A stretch of 15,515 nt of DNA. It comes from Actinomycetes bacterium (GTDB lineage: Bacteria; Actinomycetota; Acidimicrobiia; Spongiisociales; UBA5794). The position numbers and the translations under genes were made by a program. Positions 1 to 6,691 of this stretch are shown here, piece after piece (the stretch's first letter is position 1; every line of letters begins with the position of its first letter). The stretch spans positions 1-15,515 of the forward strand of contig JAMBLK010000146.1 in the NCBI GenBank assembly GCA_023336855.1, read 5' to 3'. A model generated the notes under the pieces. The model was not told where the DNA came from. It saw only the letters and a list, made by a program, of their open reading frames with translations, and did not search any database.

Positions 1-53
1 AGCGAAGCGATCGAAGCGTTCGTGGCGGCGGTGTCAGCGTTCTTGTCGTTCAT
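1..53 (-). CDS. Possible 5' end of a leftward gene, product unknown
   Basis: An ATG on the minus strand at 53-51 opens a frame that runs off the window edge after 17 full codons, reading MNDKNADTAATNASIAS. The main support is position: a TAGGCT hexamer at 61-66 (minus strand) ends 7 bases before the ATG, the same arrangement seen ahead of most first genes here. Third codon positions are mostly G or C, as in the neighbouring genes. The stretch is too short to assign a family. A rival reading exists: a plus-strand frame from position 1 also stays open, to a TGA at 85-87, and could be the tail of an upstream gene. I prefer the minus-strand reading because of the promoter-like box, but only weakly. 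Confidence 0.4.
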   Translation of the reverse strand, partial: MNDKNADTAATNASIAS

Positions 54-60
54 GACGCGA

Positions 61-66
61 AGCCTA
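61..66 (-). promoter_or_regulatory. Putative -10 box TAGGCT of the leftward gene
   Basis: Read on the minus strand, TAGGCT fits TANNNT and ends 7 bases before the ATG at 53. This spacing implies transcription starting at or beside the start codon. No -35 element is evident. If correct, 54-196 is a divergent promoter region serving this gene and the M16 peptidase gene. Confidence 0.4.
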
Positions 67-133
67 GAGCGTTTGCTATCCGAGTGACATTGGAAATGGC
101 GCTCCATTCTGTGGGCTCACAGCGTCAAATAGG

Positions 134-175
134 ACGCCGCGAACCCTGGGTACGCGAACGCTGTTTTCGCGGCGT
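134..175. repeat. 10-base inverted repeat with CGCGAAC repeats upstream of the M16 gene
   Basis: ACGCCGCGAA at 134-143 is perfectly complementary to TTCGCGGCGT at 166-175, with a 22-base spacer. The heptamer CGCGAAC also occurs directly at 138-144 and 153-159, and its CGCGAA core recurs inverted at 166-171. The element lies just upstream of the TATCAT -10 box at 183-188, over the expected -35 region. It could be a protein-binding site controlling the peptidase-dapB operon. It could instead be a terminator-like hairpin, if a plus-strand gene ends at 87; no T-tract follows it. Confidence 0.5.
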
Positions 176-182
176 AGCTCCC

Positions 183-188
183 TATCAT
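183..188 (+). promoter_or_regulatory. Putative -10 box TATCAT for a leaderless M16 peptidase transcript
   Basis: TATCAT ends 8 bases before the ATG at 197, and there is no Shine-Dalgarno sequence between them. This matches the actinobacterial leaderless pattern. At 16-18 bases upstream I see no good TTGACA-like -35. Confidence 0.6.
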
Positions 189-196
189 CGAGCGAT

Positions 197-1447
197 ATGC
201 ACTACGACCTGACAACGCTGCCGAATGGGCTGCGCATCATCTCCCAGGACATGCCCTCTCTGCGGTCCCTCTCCATCGGAGCATGGGTGGGGACCGGGAG
301 CCGTGACGAAGAACCCGTCGAGGCAGGTGCCAGCCACTTCCTCGAGCATCTCCTCTTCAAGGGCTCGGAAGAATGGCCGGCCCGGCGGATCAGCGAGGCG
401 TTCGACGCCATCGGCGCCCGCCACAACGCCTTCACCTCCAAGGAGTACACCTGCTACTGGGCCCGGATGAGAGATGTCGACCTCGAACTCGGCGTTGAGA
501 TCCTCGGCGAGATGATTCAACGTCCCGCGTTCCGGCAGGCCGAGATCGACAACGAGCGTGGAGTCGTGCTCGAAGAGATCAACATGAACGAGGACGACCC
601 GACCGACGTCGCTCACGAGCAGTTCATCCATGCTCTGTGGGGCGGCCACCCCCTCGCTCCGCCGATCCTCGGTACCCCCGAGTCGATCGTCGACATGAGC
701 CGCGACACGATCCACGACTACTGGAAGCGTCGCTACACACCGAAATCGACCGTGATCGCGGTGGCCGGACGGATCGATCACGACCGTCTCGTCGAACTCA
801 TCGAGAACGCCTTCGGTGCCTGGCAGGGTGATGCGATTGGCCGTGAACTGGTCACGCCGTCGCCATCTCGCAAAGTTGGCGTCCGCTACCGCGACACCGA
901 ACAGGCACACCTGATCATTGGCGGCCCGAGCCTCGTCCGCGACGACGACCGTCGCTATGAGCTGATTGTCGCCGACCACGTCCTCGGCGGTGGCATGTCG
1001 AGTCGGCTGTTCCATGAGATCCGGGAGATGAGGGGGCTTGCCTACGCGGTCCACGCATTCCGGCTGCCGTTCGCCGACGCCGGCTCGAACGCGATCTACG
1101 TCGGAACGACGCCGTCGCAGACGGCCGAAGTCCTCAAGCTCGTTCGTGGAGAAATGGACAGGATCATGGAGCACGGTATCAAGGAAGACGAACTCGCCCG
1201 GGCGAAGGGGCACGTGCAAGGGGCGCTCGCCATCTCCCTCGAGGACGCCGACGGGCGCATGAACCGACTCGGCCGCAATGAGATCACCGGACTCGAGCAC
1301 CGGTCGGTCGATGAGATCGTCGCCAAGGTTGACGCCGTGACGCTGGCAGAGGTGATCGACGTCTCCCGCGCTGCGTACGGAGGGCCATACGTCATCGGCG
1401 CGACCGGGCCGTTCGAAGATGCCGATCTGGAGGAGTTCGTTCGATGA
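197..1447 (+). CDS. M16B family zinc metallopeptidase (processing-peptidase-like)
   Basis: This 416-residue protein is a single-chain M16B peptidase of the type resembling the mitochondrial processing peptidase beta subunit. The inverted zinc motif HFLEH is at residues 47-51 (H47, catalytic E50, H51). The acidic segment with E120 and E127 supplies the third metal ligand, most likely E127. The C-terminal half carries the family signature GGGMSSRLFHEIRE followed by GLAYAV, which helps shape the substrate site. Members are cytosolic dimers that degrade or trim peptides; the substrate here cannot be predicted. There is no signal peptide. The ATG at 197 is preferred because it follows TATCAT by 8 bases and the protein begins directly with the family's N-terminal strand (LPNGLRIISQ). 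In many actinobacteria this gene follows rpsO-pnp; those genes are not in the window. Its TGA (1445-1447) overlaps the dapB start in ATGA. Confidence 0.93.
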   Translation: MHYDLTTLPNGLRIISQDMPSLRSLSIGAWVGTGSRDEEPVEAGASHFLEHLLFKGSEEWPARRISEAFDAIGARHNAFTSKEYTCYWARMRDVDLELGVEILGEMIQRPAFRQAEIDNERGVVLEEINMNEDDPTDVAHEQFIHALWGGHPLAPPILGTPESIVDMSRDTIHDYWKRRYTPKSTVIAVAGRIDHDRLVELIENAFGAWQGDAIGRELVTPSPSRKVGVRYRDTEQAHLIIGGPSLVRDDDRRYELIVADHVLGGGMSSRLFHEIREMRGLAYAVHAFRLPFADAGSNAIYVGTTPSQTAEVLKLVRGEMDRIMEHGIKEDELARAKGHVQGALAISLEDADGRMNRLGRNEITGLEHRSVDEIVAKVDAVTLAEVIDVSRAAYGGPYVIGATGPFEDADLEEFVR

Positions 1448-2202
1448 TCATCAGCGTGTCTGGTGCCGGTGGTCGGATGGGCAGCCTTGTAGCGGGAACC
1501 GTCGCTGTGAGCCCCGACCTGGAACTAGGACCGCTCTACGACCCGCATCACTCAGGGGCGATGGTCGCAGGTCAACGGATCAGCGACGACCCGGCGTCTA
1601 TCGCAGGTGCCGACGTTGTCGTTGAATTCACTGAACCCGACGTTGTCATGGAGAACCTTGCAACGTGGCGATCCCTCGGCCTGAGTGCCGTGGTGGGTAC
1701 GTCAGGGTTCGATGCTGATCGCGTTGCTCGGTTGCGAACTCAGTGGGGGAGCGGTCCTCCGAATTGCCTCGTCGTTCCGAACTTCTCGATCGGGGCCGTC
1801 GTGATGATGCGCCTCGCAGAGATCGCAGCACCTCATTTCGCTGCAGCAGAGGTCATCGAATTGCACCACGACCGCAAGGTCGATGCTCCGTCGGGAACGG
1901 CGATCGCCACCGCCGAGCGGATCTCCAACGTCGCGTCACAGAGCCGTGCCGTCCAGTCGACCGAACTGCTCGCGGGTGCGCGCGGCGCCGACGTGGCGGG
2001 AGTGCCGGTTCACGCTGTTCGACTCCCCGGTCTTGTCGCCCACCAGCTGGTGCTGTTCGGTGGCCCGGGAGAGATGCTGACGATCCGCCACGACACCACC
2101 GATCGCACAGCCTTCATGCCGGGAGTTCTCGCGGCCGTGCGGGCGGTCGCAGACCTCGAAGATTCCGTGACAGTCGGTCTCGAGAGCATCCTCGGAGTTT
2201 GA
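1444..2202 (+). CDS. dapB: 4-hydroxy-tetrahydrodipicolinate reductase
   Basis: DapB reduces hydroxy-tetrahydrodipicolinate to tetrahydrodipicolinate with NAD(P)H, in the diaminopimelate/lysine pathway that feeds peptidoglycan and protein synthesis. The 252-residue product has the N-terminal nucleotide-binding loop GAGGRMG (7-13), the central PNFSIGAVVMMRL segment, and the family signature at 140-152 with H141, H142, K145 and DAPSGT. H141 and K145 correspond to the general acid and substrate-binding residues of the family. Length is normal for actinobacterial DapB. The ATG is in a 4-base ATGA overlap with the peptidase gene, and AGGAG at 1431-1435 sits 8 bases upstream, so both coupling and a real ribosome binding site are available. 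The gene ends at the repeat element 2202-2246. The partner gene dapA is about 0.9 kb downstream, separated by an opposing gene. Confidence 0.97.
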   Translation: MIISVSGAGGRMGSLVAGTVAVSPDLELGPLYDPHHSGAMVAGQRISDDPASIAGADVVVEFTEPDVVMENLATWRSLGLSAVVGTSGFDADRVARLRTQWGSGPPNCLVVPNFSIGAVVMMRLAEIAAPHFAAAEVIELHHDRKVDAPSGTAIATAERISNVASQSRAVQSTELLAGARGADVAGVPVHAVRLPGLVAHQLVLFGGPGEMLTIRHDTTDRTAFMPGVLAAVRAVADLEDSVTVGLESILGV

Positions 2203-2246
2203 GTAGAGCAGTAGATCAGTACTGCTCTACTTGCTACTGATCTACT
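2202..2246. terminator. Overlapping inverted repeats between convergent dapB and thioredoxin-like genes
   Basis: Four 12-base arms fill this spacer. Arm A, AGTAGAGCAGTA (2202-2213), is complementary to A', TACTGCTCTACT (2220-2231). Arm B, AGTAGATCAGTA (2210-2221), is complementary to B', TACTGATCTACT (2235-2246). A and B share four bases and B and A' share two, so the two hairpins exclude each other. A and B differ at one base, so mixed pairings are nearly as good. The dapB stop (2200-2202) abuts the element, and the opposing gene's stop lies at 2252-2254. A bidirectional terminator is the simplest role, although neither hairpin has a convincing T-tract. The unit is an 8-base tandem repeat, AGTAGAGC then AGTAGATC. 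Confidence 0.65.
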
Positions 2247-2251
2247 TGGAC

Positions 2252-3097
2252 CTAGAACAACGCGGTCGCCAGCTGCCTTCGGTAGGTCTGGGTCAGGGGG
2301 TGCTCGTCGCCGAGGACGCCGAAGATGTCGAGGGTCGCGACTCTCGCATCATCCTTCTTCGGTCCCTTCGCTCGAACGACGACGAGAAGGTGGTCGAGCG
2401 CCGGCTCGAACTCACTGCGAGCAGCGAGTGCCTTGGCAAGGTCGATCCGGGCATCCTCGTTTGAGTCGTCCGCTGCCAGCTTCGCCTCGAGTTCGGAGAC
2501 GTCCTGGCCGCTGGACGCTTTCAAGCGAGCAGCCGACTGGAGACGATCGACTTCGGAATCGGGAGCGAGTCGGCCGAGCACGATCATGGCCTCGTCGGTC
2601 GCTCCTCGTTCGATGAGCATGGAGGCAAGGCTTGCGCCGGCCTCGGAGTGATCGGACTGCTGGTCGAGCACCTGGTGGAGGATGTGCTCGGCCGCGATAT
2701 CGTCGTCGGCGAGCAGCGCTGTGCGGGCCTGATCGACCATGAGATCCAATTCGGTGGGGAGGATCTTCTCGACCCATTGGCGAACGGCATCCTCGGGCAG
2801 CGCACCCGTGAATGAGTCGGCGATCTTGCCGTCCCGGAATGCGACGACCATCGGGATTCCTTGCACGCCGTACTGAGCGGCAAGTTCCTGATTGGAGTCG
2901 ACGTCGACCTTGACGAGCTCGAAGGAACCGCCGGAATCCGCGGCGACTTTCTCGAGAATCGGTCCGAGGATCAGACACGGCTGACACCATGTCGCCCAGA
3001 AGTCCACGACGACCGGCACCTCACGGCTGCGCTGTAGCACGTCTTGAGGGAAGTTGGCGGTGTCGACGTCTTTCACGAAGTCGCTGGGAGTGGTCAT
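2252..3097 (-). CDS. Thioredoxin-TPR protein, YbbN/CnoX-type co-chaperone
   Basis: The 281-residue protein has an N-terminal thioredoxin fold (about 1-110) with the active site WCQPC (C38, C41) after VVVDFWAT, and the cis-proline P82 in GIPMVVAF. An alpha-helical region (about 118-281) follows, rich in Ala, Leu and Asp and resembling the TPR repeats of YbbN/CnoX. Such proteins bind unfolding clients, protect their cysteines and hand them to chaperones. E. coli YbbN lacks the CxxC, but other members keep it, so this one is probably redox-active. A Q replaces the usual G in WCGPC. The frame stays open upstream to 3622, across dapA, but the ATG at 3097 is preferred: TATTCT lies 7 bases upstream and the thioredoxin domain begins right after it. 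It is divergent from dapA (42 bases) and convergent with dapB. Confidence 0.9.
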   Translation of the reverse strand: MTTPSDFVKDVDTANFPQDVLQRSREVPVVVDFWATWCQPCLILGPILEKVAADSGGSFELVKVDVDSNQELAAQYGVQGIPMVVAFRDGKIADSFTGALPEDAVRQWVEKILPTELDLMVDQARTALLADDDIAAEHILHQVLDQQSDHSEAGASLASMLIERGATDEAMIVLGRLAPDSEVDRLQSAARLKASSGQDVSELEAKLAADDSNEDARIDLAKALAARSEFEPALDHLLVVVRAKGPKKDDARVATLDIFGVLGDEHPLTQTYRRQLATALF

Positions 3098-3104
3098 AGA
3101 GGCG

Positions 3105-3110
3105 AGAATA
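3105..3110 (-). promoter_or_regulatory. Putative -10 box TATTCT of the thioredoxin-like gene
   Basis: On the minus strand TATTCT ends 7 bases before the ATG at 3097, with no ribosome binding site in between. Together with the dapA box at 3127-3132 it forms two back-to-back promoters inside a 42-base gap, so their -35 regions must lie in the opposing gene or overlap the other -10 box. Confidence 0.6.
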
Positions 3111-3126
3111 CCGGGAGGCCTCCTGC

Positions 3127-3132
3127 TACCGT
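3127..3132 (+). promoter_or_regulatory. Putative -10 box TACCGT of dapA-rnj
   Basis: TACCGT ends 7 bases before the dapA ATG at 3140, with no Shine-Dalgarno sequence between. It matches TANNNT and the leaderless spacing seen elsewhere in the window. Confidence 0.55.
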
Positions 3133-3139
3133 CGCGGCC

Positions 3140-4036
3140 ATGGAGACCAGACCCAACGCACCCTTTGGCCAGGTCCTGACCGCCGTGATCACACCCTTCG
3201 GCGACGACGGATCCATCGACTACGGCACGTTCTGGAGGTTGACCCGGCATCTCGCCAAACACGGATCGGACGGCATCGTCGTTGGTGGTACGACGGGCGA
3301 GTCCCCGACGCTCTCGAAGGTCGAGAAGGTCGCTCTGTTCAAGGCCGCCGTCGACGCCGTCGGTGATCGCATCACCGTGATCGCCGGGACCGGCACGTAC
3401 GACACCAGGGAATCGGTCGAGCTCACCGAGCGAGCCGCCGAATCCGGCGTCCACGGCGTGATGGCGGTGACTCCCTACTACTCGAAGCCACCGCAGGAGG
3501 GGATCGCCCGGCACTTCTCCGCGATCGCCGACGCAACCGATCTCCCGGTCCTTCTCTACAACATCCCGGGCAGGACCTGTCGGATCATCGAGATCGACAC
3601 GCTTGTTCGTCTCGCTGAGCACGACAACATCGTGGCCGTGAAGGACGCCGTCGATGACCTCGAGTTCACCAAGAAGCAGATCGAAGCGCTACCCGAGGGC
3701 TTCGCCGTGTACTCCGGATCCGACGGCCACACGAGAGAGATCATCCGCGCCGGTGGCGTGGGTGTTGTCTCCGTCGCTGCCCACCTTGCGGGAGACACGA
3801 TCAAGGCGATGGTCGAGGCGGCGATCGCCGGGGATGATGAGGAAGCGGACCGCCTCGACGCCGCTCTGGCGCCGCTGAACGAGGCATTGTTCCTCGAACC
3901 GAACCCCATGCCGCTCAAAGCCGGTCTCGATCTCGCATGGGATCCGGTCGGCGAACCCAGACTCCCGTTGATCCCGGCATCGGGCGACACGCGATCTGCC
4001 GTTGAACAGGCCCTCGCAGCATTGAGCGAGGCGTGA
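3140..4036 (+). CDS. dapA: 4-hydroxy-tetrahydrodipicolinate synthase
   Basis: DapA condenses pyruvate with aspartate semialdehyde, the committed step to diaminopimelate and lysine. The 298-residue TIM-barrel protein shows GGTTGESPTL (threonines near 51-52), VTPYYSKP (Y113, Y114), LLYNIPGRT (Y140, R145) and the Schiff-base lysine K168 in VAVKDAVDD, followed by YSGSD. All catalytic residues match E. coli DapA with a constant offset of 7 residues, so the enzyme should be active and is unlikely to be a family paralogue with another substrate. The frame extends upstream to 3044, but ATG 3140 is chosen because the TACCGT box lies 7 bases before it and the family N-terminus (GQVLTAVITPF) follows after only eight residues. 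Its TGA overlaps the rnj GTG in GTGA, so the two genes form an operon. Confidence 0.96.
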   Translation: METRPNAPFGQVLTAVITPFGDDGSIDYGTFWRLTRHLAKHGSDGIVVGGTTGESPTLSKVEKVALFKAAVDAVGDRITVIAGTGTYDTRESVELTERAAESGVHGVMAVTPYYSKPPQEGIARHFSAIADATDLPVLLYNIPGRTCRIIEIDTLVRLAEHDNIVAVKDAVDDLEFTKKQIEALPEGFAVYSGSDGHTREIIRAGGVGVVSVAAHLAGDTIKAMVEAAIAGDDEEADRLDAALAPLNEALFLEPNPMPLKAGLDLAWDPVGEPRLPLIPASGDTRSAVEQALAALSEA

Positions 4037-5661
4037 GCGTCCGAGTCGCCTTCCACGGCGGCCTTGGAGAGATCGGCAGGAACTGTGCGACGATCGAGAT
4101 CGACGGTCAGATCGCCATGGTCGACGCCGGCCTCATGTTCCCCGAAGAGGACATGCTCGGCGTCGATCTCGTTCTCCCGGATTTCTCATCGATCCTCGAG
4201 CGCGGTGAGGCGTTGTCGTTCGTCGCACTGACCCACGGGCACGAGGATCACATCGGATCGCTCGGTTACTTGCTGCGTGATCGGAACGTCCCGGTGTACG
4301 GAACGCCACTGACGGTCGCTCTTGCCGAATCCCGCATCTCCGAACTGGGTGTCGAGGCGGATATGAGGGTCGTCGAGACCGGCACGTGGGTCGAGCACGG
4401 CAACTTCCGCTTCGCGTTCATCCCCGTCACACACTCGGTGCCGGACGCCACGGGCATCGCGTTCGAGACACCGGAAGGCATCATCGTCCACAGCGGCGAC
4501 TTCAAACTCGATCCGACGCCGATCGACGGTGTGACAACCGACCTCCAGAGCTTCGCCGGGTTCGGTCGCCGCGGCGTTCGTCTTCTCCTCGCCGACTCGA
4601 CGAACGCAGAACGGCCGGGGATCGTCGACTCCGAGAAAACGGTCGGCGCGCGGCTCGTCGAACTCGTTCACGAAGCCGAGGGACGCGTGCTCATCGCTTG
4701 CTTCGCCAGCCACCTCCATCGTGTCCAGCAGTCGATAGACGCCGCCGTCGCCGATGACCGGAAGATCGCGTTCATCGGCAGGTCGATGCTGCGCATCAGC
4801 GAGATCGCCACCGAGATCGGACAGCTCGACATACCCGACGGCAGTCTGGTTGAGATCAGAGAGCTGCTCGAGATGCCACAGGAGAAGACGGCCGTGATCT
4901 CGACCGGGAGCCAGGGTGAGCCGTTCGCGGCGCTGTCGCTCATGGCCGCCGGGGAGCATCGATCGATCGATCTCGATCCGACCGATACGGTGATCCTCTC
5001 GGCGACACCGATCCCTGGGAACGAGAAACGCGTATCACGGGTGATCAACAACCTTGCCCGCATCGGGGTCACCGTTCACCACGGTCTCAACACCCACGTT
5101 CACGTCTCCGGTCACGCGGCGGCAGAAGAACTGAAGGTCTTCTACAACGTCGTGAAGCCGCAGGCCGTTGTACCCGTTCACGGTGAACACCGACACATGT
5201 TCGCCAATGCCGGCCTTGCCCGTGCTGTCGGCGTGCCCGACGTCGAGGTGTGTTCAGACGGCGACGTTGTCGTGCTCGAAGATGGGGAACTGAGGATCGA
5301 ACGAGGCGCCGTGTCATCGAGCTACGTCTACGTGGACGGTCTGGAAGTCGGGGAGGACGAAGCCATTCTGCGCGATCGTCGCCATCTCGCAGACGACGGT
5401 GTGATCCTCATCACGATCGGCGTCGACGCGAGGAAGGGCGACATCGTGTTCGGCCCCGACGTCGACAGCCACGGCGTCACCGGGGACTCGAAGGTGCTCC
5501 ACGACGCCGTTCGGGCGCGCGTCCTCCAGGGCATCGAGACGCTGGAGCGACCACTCGATCCGGACGCGCTTCGGAGCCGGATGAGGAACGCGGCTCGCAA
5601 GGCGGTCCAGGCGCGGATGAAGCGGCGTCCAGTCGTGTTCCCGATCGTCATCAAGGTCTAG
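4033..5661 (+). CDS. rnj: Ribonuclease J
   Basis: RNase J is a metallo-beta-lactamase/beta-CASP ribonuclease with 5'-3' exonuclease and endonuclease activity in mRNA decay and rRNA maturation. The 542-residue protein begins with GGLGEIGRN, then has the zinc motif HGHEDHIG (H68, H70, D72, H73), H134 in VTHSVPD and D156 in HSGDFKLD. The beta-CASP part carries the LLADSTNAE and HVSGHA (357-362) signatures and VHGEHRHMF with H383, H386 and H388. A C-terminal domain of roughly 90 residues completes the usual architecture. The start is GTG, in a GTGA overlap with the dapA stop and without a well-placed Shine-Dalgarno site, so translation is probably coupled to dapA. The dapA-rnj linkage is common in actinobacteria. 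Confidence 0.96.
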   Translation: MSVRVAFHGGLGEIGRNCATIEIDGQIAMVDAGLMFPEEDMLGVDLVLPDFSSILERGEALSFVALTHGHEDHIGSLGYLLRDRNVPVYGTPLTVALAESRISELGVEADMRVVETGTWVEHGNFRFAFIPVTHSVPDATGIAFETPEGIIVHSGDFKLDPTPIDGVTTDLQSFAGFGRRGVRLLLADSTNAERPGIVDSEKTVGARLVELVHEAEGRVLIACFASHLHRVQQSIDAAVADDRKIAFIGRSMLRISEIATEIGQLDIPDGSLVEIRELLEMPQEKTAVISTGSQGEPFAALSLMAAGEHRSIDLDPTDTVILSATPIPGNEKRVSRVINNLARIGVTVHHGLNTHVHVSGHAAAEELKVFYNVVKPQAVVPVHGEHRHMFANAGLARAVGVPDVEVCSDGDVVVLEDGELRIERGAVSSSYVYVDGLEVGEDEAILRDRRHLADDGVILITIGVDARKGDIVFGPDVDSHGVTGDSKVLHDAVRARVLQGIETLERPLDPDALRSRMRNAARKAVQARMKRRPVVFPIVIKV

Positions 5662-5722
5662 CGGCGCCACACGCAGTCGAATAGCTGCGCCAACTGATGG
5701 TTGAAGTCTCAGGATCACAGTG

Positions 5723-5727
5723 AGGAG
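5723..5727 (+). promoter_or_regulatory. Shine-Dalgarno AGGAG deciding the SDR start
   Basis: AGGAG lies 7 bases before the ATG at 5735, ideal spacing. It argues for that ATG over the in-frame GTG at 5720, which has no such site. This is unusual here, because most first genes in the window lack a ribosome binding site. The 58 bases after rnj hold only a weak 5-bp stem (5672-5676 with 5685-5689), and I see no clear promoter. Confidence 0.7.
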
Positions 5728-5734
5728 CGACGAC

Positions 5735-6679
5735 ATGGGTTGGACGGCGAACGACATTCCCGATCAAGACGGCCGCGTCGCGGTCGTCACGGGGGCGAAC
5801 GGAGGGCTCGGGCTCGAGACAGCGCGTGAACTCGCCCGGAAGGGCGCCATCGTCGTCATGGGCGTGCGCAACCAGGAGAAGGCCGAGCGGGCCGTCGTCG
5901 ACATCGAGGCAGAGATCCCCGATGCTCGGCTCGAACTCCGAGATCTCGATCTCGCGTCGCTCGCATCCGTGAAGGCATTCGCCGAGCGCGTGGTCGGTGA
6001 GCATCCGAAGATCGATCTCCTGGTCAACAACGCCGGTGTGATGGCGATCCCCCACGCGTTGACGGCGGACGGGTTCGAGATGCAGTTCGGAACGAACCAC
6101 CTCGGCCACTTCGCACTGACCGCACAACTCATGTCCGCGCTGATCCACACACCGGATGCCAGGATCGTAACCGTGACCAGCACCGCCCGGCACGCTCCTT
6201 CGAGACTGGATCCCGACGATCTGAGCATGGAAGATGGGTACTCGCCGTGGGGCGCGTACGGCCGTTCCAAGATCGCCAACATGAACTTTGCCCTCGGGTT
6301 GAACGATCGACTCGAGATCGCCGGGGCGCGGGCCGTGAGCCTCGGTGCGCATCCCGGTTTCTCGAACACCGACCTCCAGGCCCACAGCGCACGGGAACAT
6401 GGTGGAGCCAGTCAGCGGTTCTTCGCCAGGACGGTGCAATGGGTCGGCATGCCTCCCTCGAAGGGTGCGTTGCCTCAACTGCGTGCGGCCACCGACCCGG
6501 AAGCCGGCGGAGGTGAGTTGTACGCGCCGCGTTGGGTCAACTCGGGATCCCCGGTGCGCCGACCCGTTACCGGACTGCGTAACCGACCCGGCGACATGCA
6601 GACACTCTGGAGCGTCTCCGAGAACGCGGCACACATCGAATTCGACGTCGAGGCGATTGCTGCGGACGACGGGAGTTAG
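5735..6679 (+). CDS. Short-chain dehydrogenase/reductase, retinol-dehydrogenase-like
   Basis: This 314-residue classical SDR binds NAD(P)H through TGANGGLG (19-26). It carries NNAG (98-101), structural N121 in GTNHLG, catalytic S149 (VTVTS), and Y175 with K179 in AYGRSK. The length, the N-terminal DQDGRVAVVTGANGGLG and the downstream AHPG segment match the large group of actinobacterial oxidoreductases related to RDH11-14. That group is often annotated as protochlorophyllide-reductase-like, but nothing here shows such activity, and the substrate cannot be predicted. The NAD versus NADP preference is uncertain; an arginine (VRN) near the end of the second strand would fit NADPH. It begins 73 bases after rnj with its own ribosome binding site, and converges with the GUN4 gene with only 6 bases between stops. 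Confidence 0.9.
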   Translation: MGWTANDIPDQDGRVAVVTGANGGLGLETARELARKGAIVVMGVRNQEKAERAVVDIEAEIPDARLELRDLDLASLASVKAFAERVVGEHPKIDLLVNNAGVMAIPHALTADGFEMQFGTNHLGHFALTAQLMSALIHTPDARIVTVTSTARHAPSRLDPDDLSMEDGYSPWGAYGRSKIANMNFALGLNDRLEIAGARAVSLGAHPGFSNTDLQAHSAREHGGASQRFFARTVQWVGMPPSKGALPQLRAATDPEAGGGELYAPRWVNSGSPVRRPVTGLRNRPGDMQTLWSVSENAAHIEFDVEAIAADDGS

Positions 6680-6691
6680 GGGTCCCTACTC
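6673..6691. terminator. Short interrupted palindrome spanning both convergent stop codons
   Basis: GAG (6673-6675) and TAGGG (6677-6681) are complementary to CCCTA (6684-6688) and CTC (6689-6691), with one unpaired T and a two-base centre. The stop codon of the SDR gene (6677-6679) and that of the minus-strand GUN4 gene (6686-6688) are mirror parts of the same palindrome. The loop is too tight for the full RNA stem, so a few central pairs would open. It may be a weak bidirectional terminator; there is no T-tract. Confidence 0.35.

Noticed and set aside
1..87. C-terminal end of a plus-strand gene such as pnp stopping at 87
   Set aside because: The 28-residue tail does not resemble a PNPase S1-domain end, and the minus-strand alternative has a promoter-like box; not fully excluded.
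185..1300. 371-codon open frame on the minus strand across the M16 peptidase gene
   Set aside because: It is antisense to a gene with an unmistakable HFLEH metallopeptidase sequence, has no recognisable domain, and arises because GC-rich codons leave few stops on the opposite strand.
3098..3622. N-terminal extension of the thioredoxin-like protein through dapA
   Set aside because: The extra residues lie antisense to conserved dapA sequence, and the ATG at 3097 has a TATTCT box and begins the thioredoxin domain.
5672..5689. CGCAG/CTGCG stem after the RNase J stop as a terminator
   Set aside because: Only five base pairs, no T-tract and no extension of the stem; expected by chance in GC-rich DNA.
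5651..6634. 327-codon open frame on the minus strand across the SDR gene
   Set aside because: Antisense to a complete SDR with all catalytic motifs; the translated sequence is low in recognisable structure and has no promoter-like box.
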